Below, piece by piece: positions 17,698 through 26,575 of a stretch of DNA of 64,000 nucleotides. Location: contig CP160630.1 in assembly GCA_038993745.2 (NCBI GenBank), forward strand, positions 124,001-188,000, in the 5' to 3' direction. Every line of letters starts with the position of its first letter. The stretch's first letter is position 1. A program made the position numbers and the translations under genes. This DNA comes from Aliivibrio fischeri (GTDB lineage Bacteria; Pseudomonadota; Gammaproteobacteria; Enterobacterales; Vibrionaceae). The notes under the pieces are model-generated. The model did no database searches and had not been told where the DNA came from. It worked only from the letters and a program-made list of their open reading frames with translations.

Positions 17698-17728
17698 TTG
17701 ACCTGTCTATAGCTTTACAGTTTATGAT
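17698..17728 (+). promoter_or_regulatory. MerR-type promoter with 19-bp spacer
   Basis: -35 TTGACC (17698-17703) and -10 TATGAT (17723-17728) are separated by 19 bp, the elongated spacing that MerR-family activators correct by DNA distortion. The spacer contains the dyad CTGT...ACAG. The promoter points toward the MerR-methyltransferase gene that starts 44 bp downstream, so autoregulation is likely. Confidence 0.6.
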
Positions 17729-17771
17729 AGGTACCAATTGAACGGTGAGTTTTATTTAACAGGAGTCAACC

Positions 17772-18941
17772 ATGTACCGTATATCACAACTTGCAGAGTT
17801 AGTGGGGTTATCAAGAACAACCTTACTTTATTACGAAAAATTGGGTTTGATAAAAGGCGAACGTTTAAATAATGGTTACCGTCAATACAGTGAGAAAGAT
17901 GCGCAACGATTGGTTCTATTACAAAACCTTCAAGCGGGTGGATTAACGCTTAAAGAGTGCCAAGCTTGTCTTGATGCCAAAGTGAACCGTGAGGTTTTAG
18001 TTGAGCGTTTAGAGCAATTGGATCAAGAGATTGAGCAAAAACAAAATTCACGTCAGTTGCTTGCCGCTTTATTAGGAGAAAGCAGTTTAACAGACTGGCA
18101 TGAGTCATTAGACCAATTAGCGCCAGAAGCGCATATTGAGTGGTTAATGAAACAAGGTTTTGATGAAAAGCAAGCAATGAGACTGAAATGGTTATCTAAA
18201 GATATGAACGAACATGAACGCTACATGCAAGATTTTGATTTGATTTTTAAAGAATTAGAAAGATGGGGGCCTGGCTCTGAAAGTGACACATTAAAAGCAT
18301 TAGAGAAAGTACTTAATAAACCAACGACGCTACTTGAAATTGGTTGTGGGCAAGGTATTGCGACTGAGCTTTTTGCTCGATATTCCGATGCGATGATTAC
18401 TGCAGTTGATAACGAAGAGTTTGCACTCAAGCATTTAATGGAAAAAATGCAACAAAATGGTTTAGAAGATAAGATCACAACGGTGTGTGCAGATATGGCT
18501 AAAATGCCGTTTGAGACAAAGAGTTTTGATCTTATTTGGTCAGAAGGCAGTGCCTACATTATGGGCGTTCAAAATGCGTTAAAAGCATGGAAACCATTAT
18601 TAAGTGAAGATGGTGTTCTTGTGGTAAGTGATTTAGTTTGGAGTACGGATAAACCAAGCGAGAGTGCCTTGTCTTTTTGGAAAAAAGAGTACCCAGATAT
18701 GGTGTCAGTTTCAGATCGAATTAAGCATGCACAACAAGCAGGTTATGAGGTTATTGAACATTTTTCTCTTAGTGATGCCGCATGGGAAGCGTATTACCAT
18801 CCCTTAATTGAGCGATTAGATACATTAAAAGATAAATTAATAGATTCTCCAGTATTAATTGATTTTGAGAATGAAATAACCGCTTTTAAACAGAGAGCAA
18901 ATGAGTTCGATTATGAGATTTTTATACTAAGGTCTCGTTAA
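17772..18941 (+). CDS. MerR-family regulator fused to a SAM-dependent methyltransferase
   Basis: In this 389-residue protein residues 1-70 are a MerR winged helix (ISQLAELVGLSRTTLLYYEK, then GYRQYSEKDAQRL). A dimerisation coiled coil follows (about 75-110). Residues about 165-310 form a class I methyltransferase with motif I LLEIGCGQGIATELF and the post-I acidic residue in ITAVDNEE. The effector domain of an ordinary MerR is thus replaced by a methyltransferase of the UbiE/type-11 kind. It may methylate, and so sense or detoxify, the inducing compound. AGGAG lies before the ATG. The divergent nitroreductase gene and the 19-bp-spacer promoter suggest a self-regulated detoxification unit. The substrate is unknown. 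Confidence 0.88.
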   Translation: MYRISQLAELVGLSRTTLLYYEKLGLIKGERLNNGYRQYSEKDAQRLVLLQNLQAGGLTLKECQACLDAKVNREVLVERLEQLDQEIEQKQNSRQLLAALLGESSLTDWHESLDQLAPEAHIEWLMKQGFDEKQAMRLKWLSKDMNEHERYMQDFDLIFKELERWGPGSESDTLKALEKVLNKPTTLLEIGCGQGIATELFARYSDAMITAVDNEEFALKHLMEKMQQNGLEDKITTVCADMAKMPFETKSFDLIWSEGSAYIMGVQNALKAWKPLLSEDGVLVVSDLVWSTDKPSESALSFWKKEYPDMVSVSDRIKHAQQAGYEVIEHFSLSDAAWEAYYHPLIERLDTLKDKLIDSPVLIDFENEITAFKQRANEFDYEIFILRSR

Positions 18942-19016
18942 GAACAAAAACTACTGACCTATTTGTCATTTTACAGATTATGCTTTGAAAAACGATAAAA
19001 CATATAAGGTTGTGGA

Positions 19017-19552
19017 ATGGATTACTCTCAATATCATGTTGAACAAACTCAAGAAATTACGGATCTGGTTACTCGTACTTTTTCAAAATCAGAAGGGGTT
19101 GATGAAGGCACATTGATTGGTGCATTAATCAAAGATCTTTTTGCAACAACAGACTCTGATGATATGTTTCTTTTTGTTGCGAAAGATAACGGCAAAATTG
19201 TTGGAAGTATCTTTTTACACGCTTAACATTTGAAATAGATACAACGGCATTTTTACTTTGCCCTGTTGTGATCGATACTGAATATCAAAATAAAGGTGTT
19301 GGTCAGACGCTTATTCATCATGGTCTTGAAGTTTTGAAACAAGAAGGTGTTGAGTTGGTATTTACTTATGGTGAGCCAAAGTTTTATGAAAGAGTTGGTT
19401 TTGAGGTCATAAGTGAAGAACAATTTAAGTCTCCAATTCCTTTGAGTTATTTGTATAGCTGGTTAGCTCAATCTTTAAATGATGAAGTATTAACTTATAT
19501 TCCGGGGCGCTCAAAATGCGTTGCTGCTCTTAATAATTTGCGACTCTGGTAA
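19017..19552 (+). pseudogene. GNAT-family N-acetyltransferase, frameshifted
   Basis: The two frames 19017-19226 and 19268-19552 are halves of one acetyltransferase. The first half ends ...KIVGSIFLHA. Adding one T to the five-T run at 19212-19216 gives GSIFFTRLTFEIDTTAF and joins the second half, which holds the acetyl-CoA loop QNKGVGQTLI and the YERVGFEV strand. The restored product would be about 178 residues and YhbS-like. The single-base loss in a homopolymer may be a sequencing error, so the gene may be intact in the cell. Substrate unknown. Confidence 0.82.
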
Positions 19553-19586
19553 CTGCTACCTATTATTGCTTCATTAGTATATTGAT

Positions 19587-19620
19587 AAAATGGGAAATCT
19601 AAGTACGGATATCCCATTTT
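19587..19620 (+). terminator. Hairpin after the GNAT gene, possible terminator
   Basis: AAAATGGGA (19587-19595) pairs with TCCCATTTT (19612-19620). The T-run is short, so efficiency is uncertain. Confidence 0.45.
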
Positions 19621-19739
19621 GCGTATATTTACCCATTCTATTCACCTTTCCAGTATGAATGTTTAGACAGGATGTATTTGATTTGGCATTCTCATTATTA
19701 TAATAACACTAAGGCATATTCGCCTTTAAAAGGATAATA

Positions 19740-20669
19740 ATGAAAATAGGAATAATCGGCTTAGGTGACATTGCGCAAAAAGCGTATTTGCCCGTCATTA
19801 CTCAACTTCCGGGCATTCAACCGCTTTTTTGTACGCGAAATCCTGACACGCTCATACAATTATCGTCAAAATATCGTATAGAAGGGACTTGCCAAGATTA
19901 CCAGCAGCTTCTAAAAATGGGGGTGGATGCAGTGATGATCCACGCTGCAACTCAAGTTCATTTTGATATTGCCTCTTTTTTTCTGAAAAATAGTATCCCA
20001 ACCTTTGTTGATAAGCCTCTTGCTGATTCCGCACAAGAAGCGGAGTTGTTGTATACGATTGCAGAGCAATATAACACACCACTTTATGTTGGATTTAATC
20101 GCCGACATATTCCATTGTATAACCAATTTGTACCAGAGCTGGCGAACGGAACGGTAGGTAAATTGCGTTCATTACGTTGGGAAAAACATCGTCATGCTTT
20201 ACCGGGTGATTTACGAACCTTTATCTTTGATGATTTCATACACCCATTGGATAGCGTAAATCTAAACGCTCAGTCCACCATTGATGATGTTCATGTTATT
20301 CATCAAATGCAGGGAACACAGTTAGCAAGATTAGACGTTCAATGGCAAGTTGGAGAGACAATACTGCATGCCTCGATGGATCGTCATTTTGGAGTGACCA
20401 CAGAGCGAGTTTCTGTTGGTTATGAAAATCAATCTTTTGAGTTTCCATCATTTGTTGAAGGCCGACAATGGAAAGACAGCACAGAGCAAAAGTTAGTGTT
20501 GAAAGATTGGACGCCAATGCTAACAAGTAAAGGGTTTGAAACTATGATTAAAGATTGGATTCGAGTAGTGGAAAAAGGCAAGTTATCAACCGCAACAGCG
20601 GATCGTAACCTTGCTAGTCATCAATTGGCGGAGGCTGTGTATCAGAAAATACACAACCAATTGAAATAA
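19740..20669 (+). CDS. Gfo/Idh/MocA-family NAD(P) oxidoreductase, YceM/MviM-like
   Basis: This 309-residue protein has an N-terminal Rossmann domain (IGIIGLGDIAQKAYLPVI at about 3-20) and the family's EKPxx-type active-site segment as FVDKPLADSAQEAELL (about 88-103). GFNRRHIPLYN (about 119-129) follows, and then the C-terminal alpha/beta domain. These residues match the E. coli YceM/MviM pattern closely. The YceM substrate is not established. The gene is followed at once by a convergent EamA transporter gene (3 bp gap). Its start is preceded by AAAGGATAAT, a good ribosome site. Confidence 0.85.
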   Translation: MKIGIIGLGDIAQKAYLPVITQLPGIQPLFCTRNPDTLIQLSSKYRIEGTCQDYQQLLKMGVDAVMIHAATQVHFDIASFFLKNSIPTFVDKPLADSAQEAELLYTIAEQYNTPLYVGFNRRHIPLYNQFVPELANGTVGKLRSLRWEKHRHALPGDLRTFIFDDFIHPLDSVNLNAQSTIDDVHVIHQMQGTQLARLDVQWQVGETILHASMDRHFGVTTERVSVGYENQSFEFPSFVEGRQWKDSTEQKLVLKDWTPMLTSKGFETMIKDWIRVVEKGKLSTATADRNLASHQLAEAVYQKIHNQLK

Positions 20670-20672
20670 CAA

Positions 20673-21524
20673 TTATTTCAGCCTTCTTGATAGTTTAATA
20701 TAAACAAATAAAGATAAGAATATGACCGCACCTCCAATGAGTTTTTGAGGTGCGACAACTTCATGAAGTACGCTAATACTCAATACAAGCGTCCAAACCG
20801 GCTCCAATATCATGATGAGTGAAGCGGTTTCAATGTTAACTGAGAATTGTCCAAGGGTTTGTGCAAGATATCGAATTGCGGTTGCTACAATAGTCGAAAT
20901 TAAAAACCAAAAGATCGCATGCTGAGTGATTTCAAAAGGAGGATGGGAATTAAGTGAGGCATACAAGCATCCACTAACGCCTACAACAAATAATTGAACA
21001 CAAATGGATAAAAGTGGCGTGATAGCACCAATAATGCGTTTATTAAGCACAAAATGCATGGAAAGTAATAACGCAGATAGCATAAAGCCAAGTTGACTGG
21101 CTTCCAACTTCCAACCATTTCCTAACGTCAGCAAAATCATTCCAAGTACTGATATTGGTAGGGCAATCCAAAAGGCTTTATTAGGTTTATTGCGAAATAA
21201 TATCCATGAAATGATAGGTGCAATGATCATCGCTAAACTCATGATGAATGCGCCTTCAGCAAGTGATGTGGTGATGGATACGGCATACACCCACACTTGC
21301 AGAGCAAAAGATAAAACCAACCCAACCCCACTTAAGGCTAAAATTTGTTTGCCAGTTAATGTACGAAACTGTTTAAAACAAAAGGGTGCCAGCACAAAAC
21401 TAGCCAGTAGAAATCGAGTTCCAATAAAAATATCACCGGGTATGGTCATCACGACCATTTTTGATGCTCCCCAGCCAATGGCAGCAAGAATGGTAGCAAT
21501 AATTAAATAGATCATTCCGCGCAT
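20673..21524 (-). CDS. EamA/DMT-family transporter (RhaT-like superfamily)
   Basis: The 283-residue form has about ten transmembrane helices and two EamA repeats (first helix MIYLIIATILAAIGWG; the second repeat ends at EPVWTLVLSISVLHEVV, with the typical Glu-Pro). I place the start at ATG 21524, preceded by AAGAGATAACATC. A longer frame reaches 21572, but that ATG lies immediately after the T-run of the terminator of the upstream gene and has no ribosome site. Family members export amino acids, sugars or other metabolites. No cargo can be named. Confidence 0.85.
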   Translation of the reverse strand: MRGMIYLIIATILAAIGWGASKMVVMTIPGDIFIGTRFLLASFVLAPFCFKQFRTLTGKQILALSGVGLVLSFALQVWVYAVSITTSLAEGAFIMSLAMIIAPIISWILFRNKPNKAFWIALPISVLGMILLTLGNGWKLEASQLGFMLSALLLSMHFVLNKRIIGAITPLLSICVQLFVVGVSGCLYASLNSHPPFEITQHAIFWFLISTIVATAIRYLAQTLGQFSVNIETASLIMILEPVWTLVLSISVLHEVVAPQKLIGGAVIFLSLFVYIKLSRRLK

Positions 21525-21575
21525 GATGTTATCTCTTGATAAAAATGACGATAATACCAGTGTTATCATCATTTA

Positions 21576-21609
21576 TAAAAAATAACCCCACTCAAAAGAG
21601 CAGGGTTAT
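21576..21609 (-). terminator. Rho-independent terminator of the nemA-gloA unit
   Basis: Read on the minus strand, ATAACCCTGCTC, a TTTT loop, GAGTGGGGTTAT and then TTTTTT. It lies between nemA and the EamA gene. Confidence 0.85.
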
Positions 21610-21635
21610 GTGCAGTTGGTTCACTTGTTTTAAAT

Positions 21636-22739
21636 TTAATGCGCTTCTTGGTATTCAGGGTAATCTACAAGCCCTTGTTGTGCACCACCAAATAGCGTGT
21701 TTGGATCGTGTTCTGCTAATGGATAATCATTTTTAATACGGTTAGGCAAATCAGGATTCGCAATAAATGGGCGACCAAATCCAACTAGATCTGCCAAGTT
21801 GTCTGTCAGTGCTTGCGCCGCTTTACCTGTATTATAACGACCAGCATAAATAATCGTGCCTTGATAAGCCTCACGAATTGCTGTTTTAAATTCCTCAGGC
21901 GTTTCAGGGGCATTATCCCAGTCCACTTCTGCAATGTGCATATAAACCACGTTGAGTTTGTTTAATAATGCCGCTGCTGCCGTGTAGGTTTCTACTGGTG
22001 TTTTATCGACTGTGCCATTTAGAGAAGTAAATGGAGCAAGGCGAACACCAACACGGTCGTGGCCAATGGCTTCATTTACAGCTTCGACAACTTCGCCTAG
22101 AAAACGCAGACGATTTTCGATAGAACCACCGTATTCATCGGTACGGTTGTTCGCTTCAGAGTCAATGAATTGATTAATTAAATAACCATTGGCTGCGTGA
22201 AGCTCAATACCATCAAAGCCTGCTTCAATCGCGTTTAATGCCGCTTGGCGATATTCTGCGATAACATCGTTAATATCTTGCTGAGTCATTTCACGAGGCT
22301 CAACAACATCAACAAAACCTGGCGCATCAGTACCGTTATCGATGAATACTTTTACGTTCTCTGCTTTAAGTGCAGAAGAAGAAATCGGTTGTTGACCACC
22401 AATGTTTTCAGGGTGAGTGACACGGCCTACATGCCAAAGCTGAGCGAAAATAGTACCGCCTTTAGCGTGAACGGCATCAGTCACTTTTTTCCAACCAAGG
22501 ATTTGTTCTTGAGAATAAATTCCCGGAGTCCATGCGTAACCTTGACCCATTTCTGAAATTTGAGTTCCCTCTGCGATAATAAGACCTGCACTTGCACGTT
22601 GAGCATAGTATTCGGCCATCATATCGTTCGCTACATTACCCGGTTGGCTTGCACGAGAACGAGTCATAGGAGGCATAACGATACGGTTTTTTAGTGTCAG
22701 ATTACCAAGTTGCATTGGTTGAAATAGTGCATTTTTCAT
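21636..22739 (-). CDS. nemA: N-ethylmaleimide reductase, Old Yellow Enzyme family
   Basis: This 367-residue FMN ene-reductase has N-terminal LGNLTLKNRIVMPPMTRSRA, the barrel motif FAQLWHVGRV, the substrate-binding His-Ala-Ala-Asn in GIELHAANGYLINQF (about 180-194) and NNRTDEYGGS. The C-terminal phosphate-binding segment is LVGFGRPFIANPDLP. It reduces activated alkenes, nitrate esters and other electrophiles with NAD(P)H. The start is ATG 22739 with GAGGA seven bases upstream; a TTG one codon earlier is less likely. It follows gloA on the same strand by 12 bp, the same pairing as E. coli nemA-gloA, which supports a role in aldehyde/electrophile detoxification. No NemR-type repressor is seen here. 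Confidence 0.92.
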   Translation of the reverse strand: MKNALFQPMQLGNLTLKNRIVMPPMTRSRASQPGNVANDMMAEYYAQRASAGLIIAEGTQISEMGQGYAWTPGIYSQEQILGWKKVTDAVHAKGGTIFAQLWHVGRVTHPENIGGQQPISSSALKAENVKVFIDNGTDAPGFVDVVEPREMTQQDINDVIAEYRQAALNAIEAGFDGIELHAANGYLINQFIDSEANNRTDEYGGSIENRLRFLGEVVEAVNEAIGHDRVGVRLAPFTSLNGTVDKTPVETYTAAAALLNKLNVVYMHIAEVDWDNAPETPEEFKTAIREAYQGTIIYAGRYNTGKAAQALTDNLADLVGFGRPFIANPDLPNRIKNDYPLAEHDPNTLFGGAQQGLVDYPEYQEAH

Positions 22740-22751
22740 CAATAAATCCTC

Positions 22752-23132
22752 TTATTTGCTTAATTGAATAAGCTCAATTTGATAACCATCAGGGTCTGTA
22801 ATAAACGCAATATGCGTTGTACCGCCTTTTACTGGCCCAGCTTCACGAGTCACGTTACCACCTAGTGCTTTGATGTTATCGCAAGCTGCATAAATATCTT
22901 GGACACCTAAAGCTAAATGACCAAACGCATTACCCATGTCGTAATTATCGGTATCCCAGTTATACGTCAACTCGATACTTGTTCCGCCTTCTTCATAACC
23001 AACGAAAACGAGTGTGTAGCGATATTCACTGTTTTCGCTGTGATCGAGCACTTTCATTCCCAAAACTTTGGTATAAAATTCAATAGATTGTTTTAAGTCT
23101 GTCACTCTGATCATCGTATGTAGAAATTGCAT
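22752..23132 (-). CDS. gloA: Lactoylglutathione lyase (glyoxalase I)
   Basis: This 126-residue glyoxalase has the metal ligands His5 (MQFLH), Glu54 (SIELTYNW), His72 (FGHLAL) and Glu120 (GYQIELIQL), and the glutathione-contact Arg9/Asn58 pattern. The length and sequence match the Ni(II)-type bacterial enzyme. It converts the methylglyoxal-glutathione hemithioacetal to lactoylglutathione. AAGGTGAAATC precedes the start. It is the first gene of the gloA-nemA unit. Confidence 0.95.
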   Translation of the reverse strand: MQFLHTMIRVTDLKQSIEFYTKVLGMKVLDHSENSEYRYTLVFVGYEEGGTSIELTYNWDTDNYDMGNAFGHLALGVQDIYAACDNIKALGGNVTREAGPVKGGTTHIAFITDPDGYQIELIQLSK

Positions 23133-23271
23133 GATTTCACCTTGCCAGTGCTGATTGTTGTCGTTTGTATGAGTTAACGATACGCAAGATGACTAAATTT
23201 AGGAAATTATGATTTTTTATTAATTTAATAATTTTTTGTTATTAAGAACGGACGGTTGTAATGATGGATAC

Positions 23272-23305
23272 AAAAATGCCGCAGTGTTATCTGCGGCATT
23301 TTTTA
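23272..23305 (-). terminator. Rho-independent terminator after the second OYE gene
   Basis: ATGCCGCAG (23276-23284) and CTGCGGCAT (23291-23299) form a perfect stem flanked by A- and T-runs. It terminates the gene at 23322-24434 on the minus strand and insulates gloA. Confidence 0.9.
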
Positions 23306-23321
23306 ATTTATAACGTATGGA

Positions 23322-24434
23322 TTAAGCGCATTCTTTCTTTGGTTTTCTTTTTTTATAAACCACACAGAAGTTGCCACGTTTGGTTCGGCACTTAGAACAA
23401 CGCTCACAATCGACTTCGGCTCTATTGCCTTCCTTCCAACGTTTAATTAGCTGAGGTTCTGCAAGTAAAGGACGTGATAAAGCAAAGTATTGGATATTCG
23501 TTTCTTCAGCAATCTTTTCAATAGCATTAATGTCGTTTAAACCACCAACGGTAATCACAGGAACATTAACATCTTGGCTGATCACATTACCATATTCATG
23601 GAAATAACCTTCTTCTTGAAGCGTATAGCCATCAAAAGATTCACCAACAAGTGTGCTTGCATTACCGTGAATGTTGCCTGAAATGATGATCCCATCAACA
23701 CCGATCTCTTCCAGTTTTTTACAGATGATTCGAGTCTCATCGAACGTTAAACCACCTTCAAAGAACTCAGAAGCCGTCAGTTTTACTAGGATAGGGTAAT
23801 CGTCACCCACTTGTTTTCTGATCTCTGCGTAGATCTCTAACAAGAATCGCATACGATTATCTAAGCTACCGCCATATTCATCTTCACGACGGTTATAGTA
23901 AGGGCTTAAAAATTGGTTGATTAAATAGGTGTGAGCCGCATGGATTTCAACACCATCAAAACCAGATTCTTTTGCTCTTAGGCTTGCTTTGGCAAACGCA
24001 TCAACAATGTAGTCGATTTCGTCTTTTGTCATCGCTTTGCCTTGTGTTTGTGTACCACGTTCACACACATCACTTGGAGCAAAAATAACACGTTCACCAA
24101 CATTATAAGTCGTTTTAGTGCCACCATAAGCAAGCTGCATAACAATTTTTGAATCATTTAGGTGTACAAGTTCAGTCAGCTTTTTGTACTCTTCAATGAA
24201 AGAATCGTTATACATACCCATCATGCCAGCGTTGGGTTTTTCTTCTTCAACAATGTTTGCATAGCCAGTAACAATTAAGCCAACTTCACCTTTAGCGAGC
24301 TCTTCGTAGATATCGTATAACTTGTCTGTCATATGGCCGTCTTCTGTTGCCATATTTTCCCACGTTGCACTTCTCATGAAGCGGTTTTTAAGTGTCATGT
24401 TGCCAATGCGGGTTTCGGTAAACAAAGTGCTCAA
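23322..24434 (-). CDS. NADH:flavin oxidoreductase, Old Yellow Enzyme family, with C-terminal cysteine cluster
   Basis: This 370-residue protein has the same TIM barrel as NemA but belongs to another branch. It starts TRIGNMTLKNRFMRSATWE, carries GVEIHAAHTYLINQF with His-Ala-Ala-His and the YGGSLDNR motif, and ends at about residue 340-370 with CERCSKCRTKRGNFC. This cluster could bind an Fe-S centre or zinc, as in the 2,4-dienoyl-CoA reductase-like branch, though the flavodoxin/NADH domains of that enzyme are absent. The Met-Arg-Ser-Ala-Thr motif is typical of enoate reductase-like proteins. The substrate is unknown. It is divergent from the dtpD gene. Confidence 0.87.
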   Translation of the reverse strand: MSTLFTETRIGNMTLKNRFMRSATWENMATEDGHMTDKLYDIYEELAKGEVGLIVTGYANIVEEEKPNAGMMGMYNDSFIEEYKKLTELVHLNDSKIVMQLAYGGTKTTYNVGERVIFAPSDVCERGTQTQGKAMTKDEIDYIVDAFAKASLRAKESGFDGVEIHAAHTYLINQFLSPYYNRREDEYGGSLDNRMRFLLEIYAEIRKQVGDDYPILVKLTASEFFEGGLTFDETRIICKKLEEIGVDGIIISGNIHGNASTLVGESFDGYTLQEEGYFHEYGNVISQDVNVPVITVGGLNDINAIEKIAEETNIQYFALSRPLLAEPQLIKRWKEGNRAEVDCERCSKCRTKRGNFCVVYKKRKPKKECA

Positions 24435-24764
24435 GTGTGTTCCTCTATTACTGGTTTTATTTTATGGGCGATTTTAGCGTCAATATAAAGCAAAAAACTT
24501 AATCTGTATTAAGTTCATGTCATATCCGATTAAACAACAAACAAAATAGGGATAATTATTCTTACTTCTTTCCTATATTGCTGTTTTTATATGATTTTTT
24601 TTGGTCATTTATAGAACACTATTTTTGAAAACTTATGTTGCACGAGTTTCGCCGCAAACTTCTTGGTGTTTTTATCGATGCTGTGTATGTTTACCCAATA
24701 TTAATGAATAAGTACCAATGAAAATGGGGTGCACTTATTCTCTCTAGCAGTTGTGGGACAATAG
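24435..24764. other. 330-bp divergent intergenic region
   Basis: It holds the promoters of the OYE-family gene (-) and dtpD (+). It contains T-rich tracts, and no operator or ORF could be recognised. Confidence 0.4.
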
Positions 24765-26231
24765 ATGAATACAATCAAACAACCTAAAGGGATATTCCAT
24801 ATTATTGCAATCCAAATGTGGGAGTTCTTTAGTTACTATGGTATGCGCTCTTTATTAATTCTTTTCTTAACGGAGAAGCTATTAATGTCAGATCAACATG
24901 CCTACGCTTTGTATGGTGCGTATACATCGCTTGTGTATGTGACTCCTATTATTGGTGGTTATTTAGCGGATAAGTATTTAGGTAACTACTGGTCGGTAAT
25001 TTTAGGTAGTTTGTTAATGGTGGGTGGGCACTTTGTGCTGAGTTTTCCAAGCAGCGATCACACGACCTTATACATTGCCTTGTCTTTGATTATTTGTGGT
25101 TACGGATTCTTTAAAACCAATTCAAGCTGTTTGTTAGGTGAACTGTATCAAACTAAAGAGCAAGAGCGTGGCCGTGAAGCGGGTTTCTCTATCTCTTATA
25201 TTGGTGGCAATATTGGTTCGATGATTTCTCCGATTCTATGTGGCTTTGCTGCAATGAAATGGGGATGGCATGTAGGCTTCTCGCTTGCGGGAATTGGGAT
25301 GCTAATTGGCTTATGCATCTTCATGACAGGTCGTAAAAATTTTTCTCATGTAAGTAAACCTAATTTACCAGCGCTTCAGAAAAAGAGTGCAGGCATTCCA
25401 CACTGGTCATTATTATTCGCTTCATTAGTGCTGGCTGCTGTTGGTTTGGTATTTGTGCTTAAAAACTTATGGGCAGGTTATATCTTATTGGTGATTTGTT
25501 TAATGTCTTTAGGGCACATCATTAACTTGTACCGTAAGAGCGATGAAGAAGATCGTCAAAAACTGAATTCTATTATGTATTTTATGTTGTTTGGCACGGT
25601 GTTTTGGGCGTTTGACCAACAAGGTGGCAGCTCAATTAGCTTATTCATTGAACGTAATATTGATACTGATATTGGTGGGTTTACTATTCCAACGGCTTTC
25701 TTTCAATCCATTAACCCGATAGCCGTTATTGTGGGTGGTGCGGCGGTGGCATGGTTATGGAAAATGTTAGATTCAAAAAGCATCTCAGTGAGAACGCTAA
25801 CGAAACTGAATATTGGTCTTTTATTGCTTACTGCTGGCTTTAGCTTAATTACGTTGTCTTCAAAATTAGCAATGGCAAGCGGTCAAACTACCTTTGTTTG
25901 GTTATTGATTGGTTTATTGTGCATTGGGGTGGCAGAACTGTTTATTGACCCTGTGGCATTGGCTGCGATTACACGCCTAAACCCACATGGTGCAACAGGG
26001 ACGTTAGCAGGTATTTATATGCTTGCTGGTGGTTCAGTAGCAAATTACCTTGCTGCGGATATTGCTCAGTTCACATCGACGGGTACGGGTGAAAATGCAG
26101 GAACTCTGGATTTAATTGTATCGGCAACGCAATATCACCATGTATTCCAAAGTATCCTTTTTGTAACAATTGGCGTGTTTGTTTTAGGTTTATTGGTGGA
26201 CTTTAAACACCGTAAACAAGCAACTATTTAA
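24765..26231 (+). CDS. dtpD: Proton-coupled oligopeptide transporter DtpD-like
   Basis: This 488-residue POT/PTR transporter has about 14 transmembrane helices. Its first helix reads IAIQMWEFFSYYGMRSLLILFLT, the DtpD version, in which the ExxER motif of other POTs is changed to QxWEF. GGYLADKYLG, GYGFFKTNSSCLLGELY and QQGGSSISLFIERN also match E. coli DtpD as I remember it. It imports di- or tripeptides using the proton gradient; the altered motif hints at a different coupling mechanism. It is followed by a hairpin and, 344 bp later, by dtpA on the same strand. Confidence 0.9.
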   Translation: MNTIKQPKGIFHIIAIQMWEFFSYYGMRSLLILFLTEKLLMSDQHAYALYGAYTSLVYVTPIIGGYLADKYLGNYWSVILGSLLMVGGHFVLSFPSSDHTTLYIALSLIICGYGFFKTNSSCLLGELYQTKEQERGREAGFSISYIGGNIGSMISPILCGFAAMKWGWHVGFSLAGIGMLIGLCIFMTGRKNFSHVSKPNLPALQKKSAGIPHWSLLFASLVLAAVGLVFVLKNLWAGYILLVICLMSLGHIINLYRKSDEEDRQKLNSIMYFMLFGTVFWAFDQQGGSSISLFIERNIDTDIGGFTIPTAFFQSINPIAVIVGGAAVAWLWKMLDSKSISVRTLTKLNIGLLLLTAGFSLITLSSKLAMASGQTTFVWLLIGLLCIGVAELFIDPVALAAITRLNPHGATGTLAGIYMLAGGSVANYLAADIAQFTSTGTGENAGTLDLIVSATQYHHVFQSILFVTIGVFVLGLLVDFKHRKQATI

Positions 26232-26244
26232 TTCCATTATAAAT

Positions 26245-26271
26245 AACAGCAAGCTGCCATGGCTTGCTGTT
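26245..26271 (+). terminator. Hairpin after dtpD
   Basis: AACAGCAAGC (26245-26254) and GCTTGCTGTT (26262-26271) form a 10-bp perfect stem followed by a pyrimidine-rich but interrupted T-tract. Confidence 0.65.
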
Positions 26272-26575
26272 CCTTATCTCTTTCCTCTTAATCATTCAAA
26301 TTCCCCTTAACTTTTTAGAATCAATAAATGCTGAATCTCTGTGTTCCAATTTAATTGTCATGATAATGTCAGTATAAAATGTTGCAAAATGTTTCTGTTG
26401 GTAACTTTGTGTAAATTATTGATCATTAAGTGGTTATCTCTATTTTTCAAAATTGATAATTTAGATTTCATTTATGGCTAGTGATAAGTAAATGTTAAAA
26501 ACGTAAGTTGGTTGTGTAATGCGTAAAAATGCATAAAAAAAGAAGCAATCACAACACATACACAGGGATTAATTT
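26272..26575 (+). other. Long leader region of dtpA
   Basis: 304 AT-rich bases with no ORF of note. It must carry the dtpA promoter. I saw no certain regulatory site. Confidence 0.4.

Noticed and set aside
21525..21572. Upstream start for the EamA transporter at 21572
   Set aside because: The ATG lies just after the T-run of the preceding terminator and lacks a ribosome site; ATG 21524 is better.
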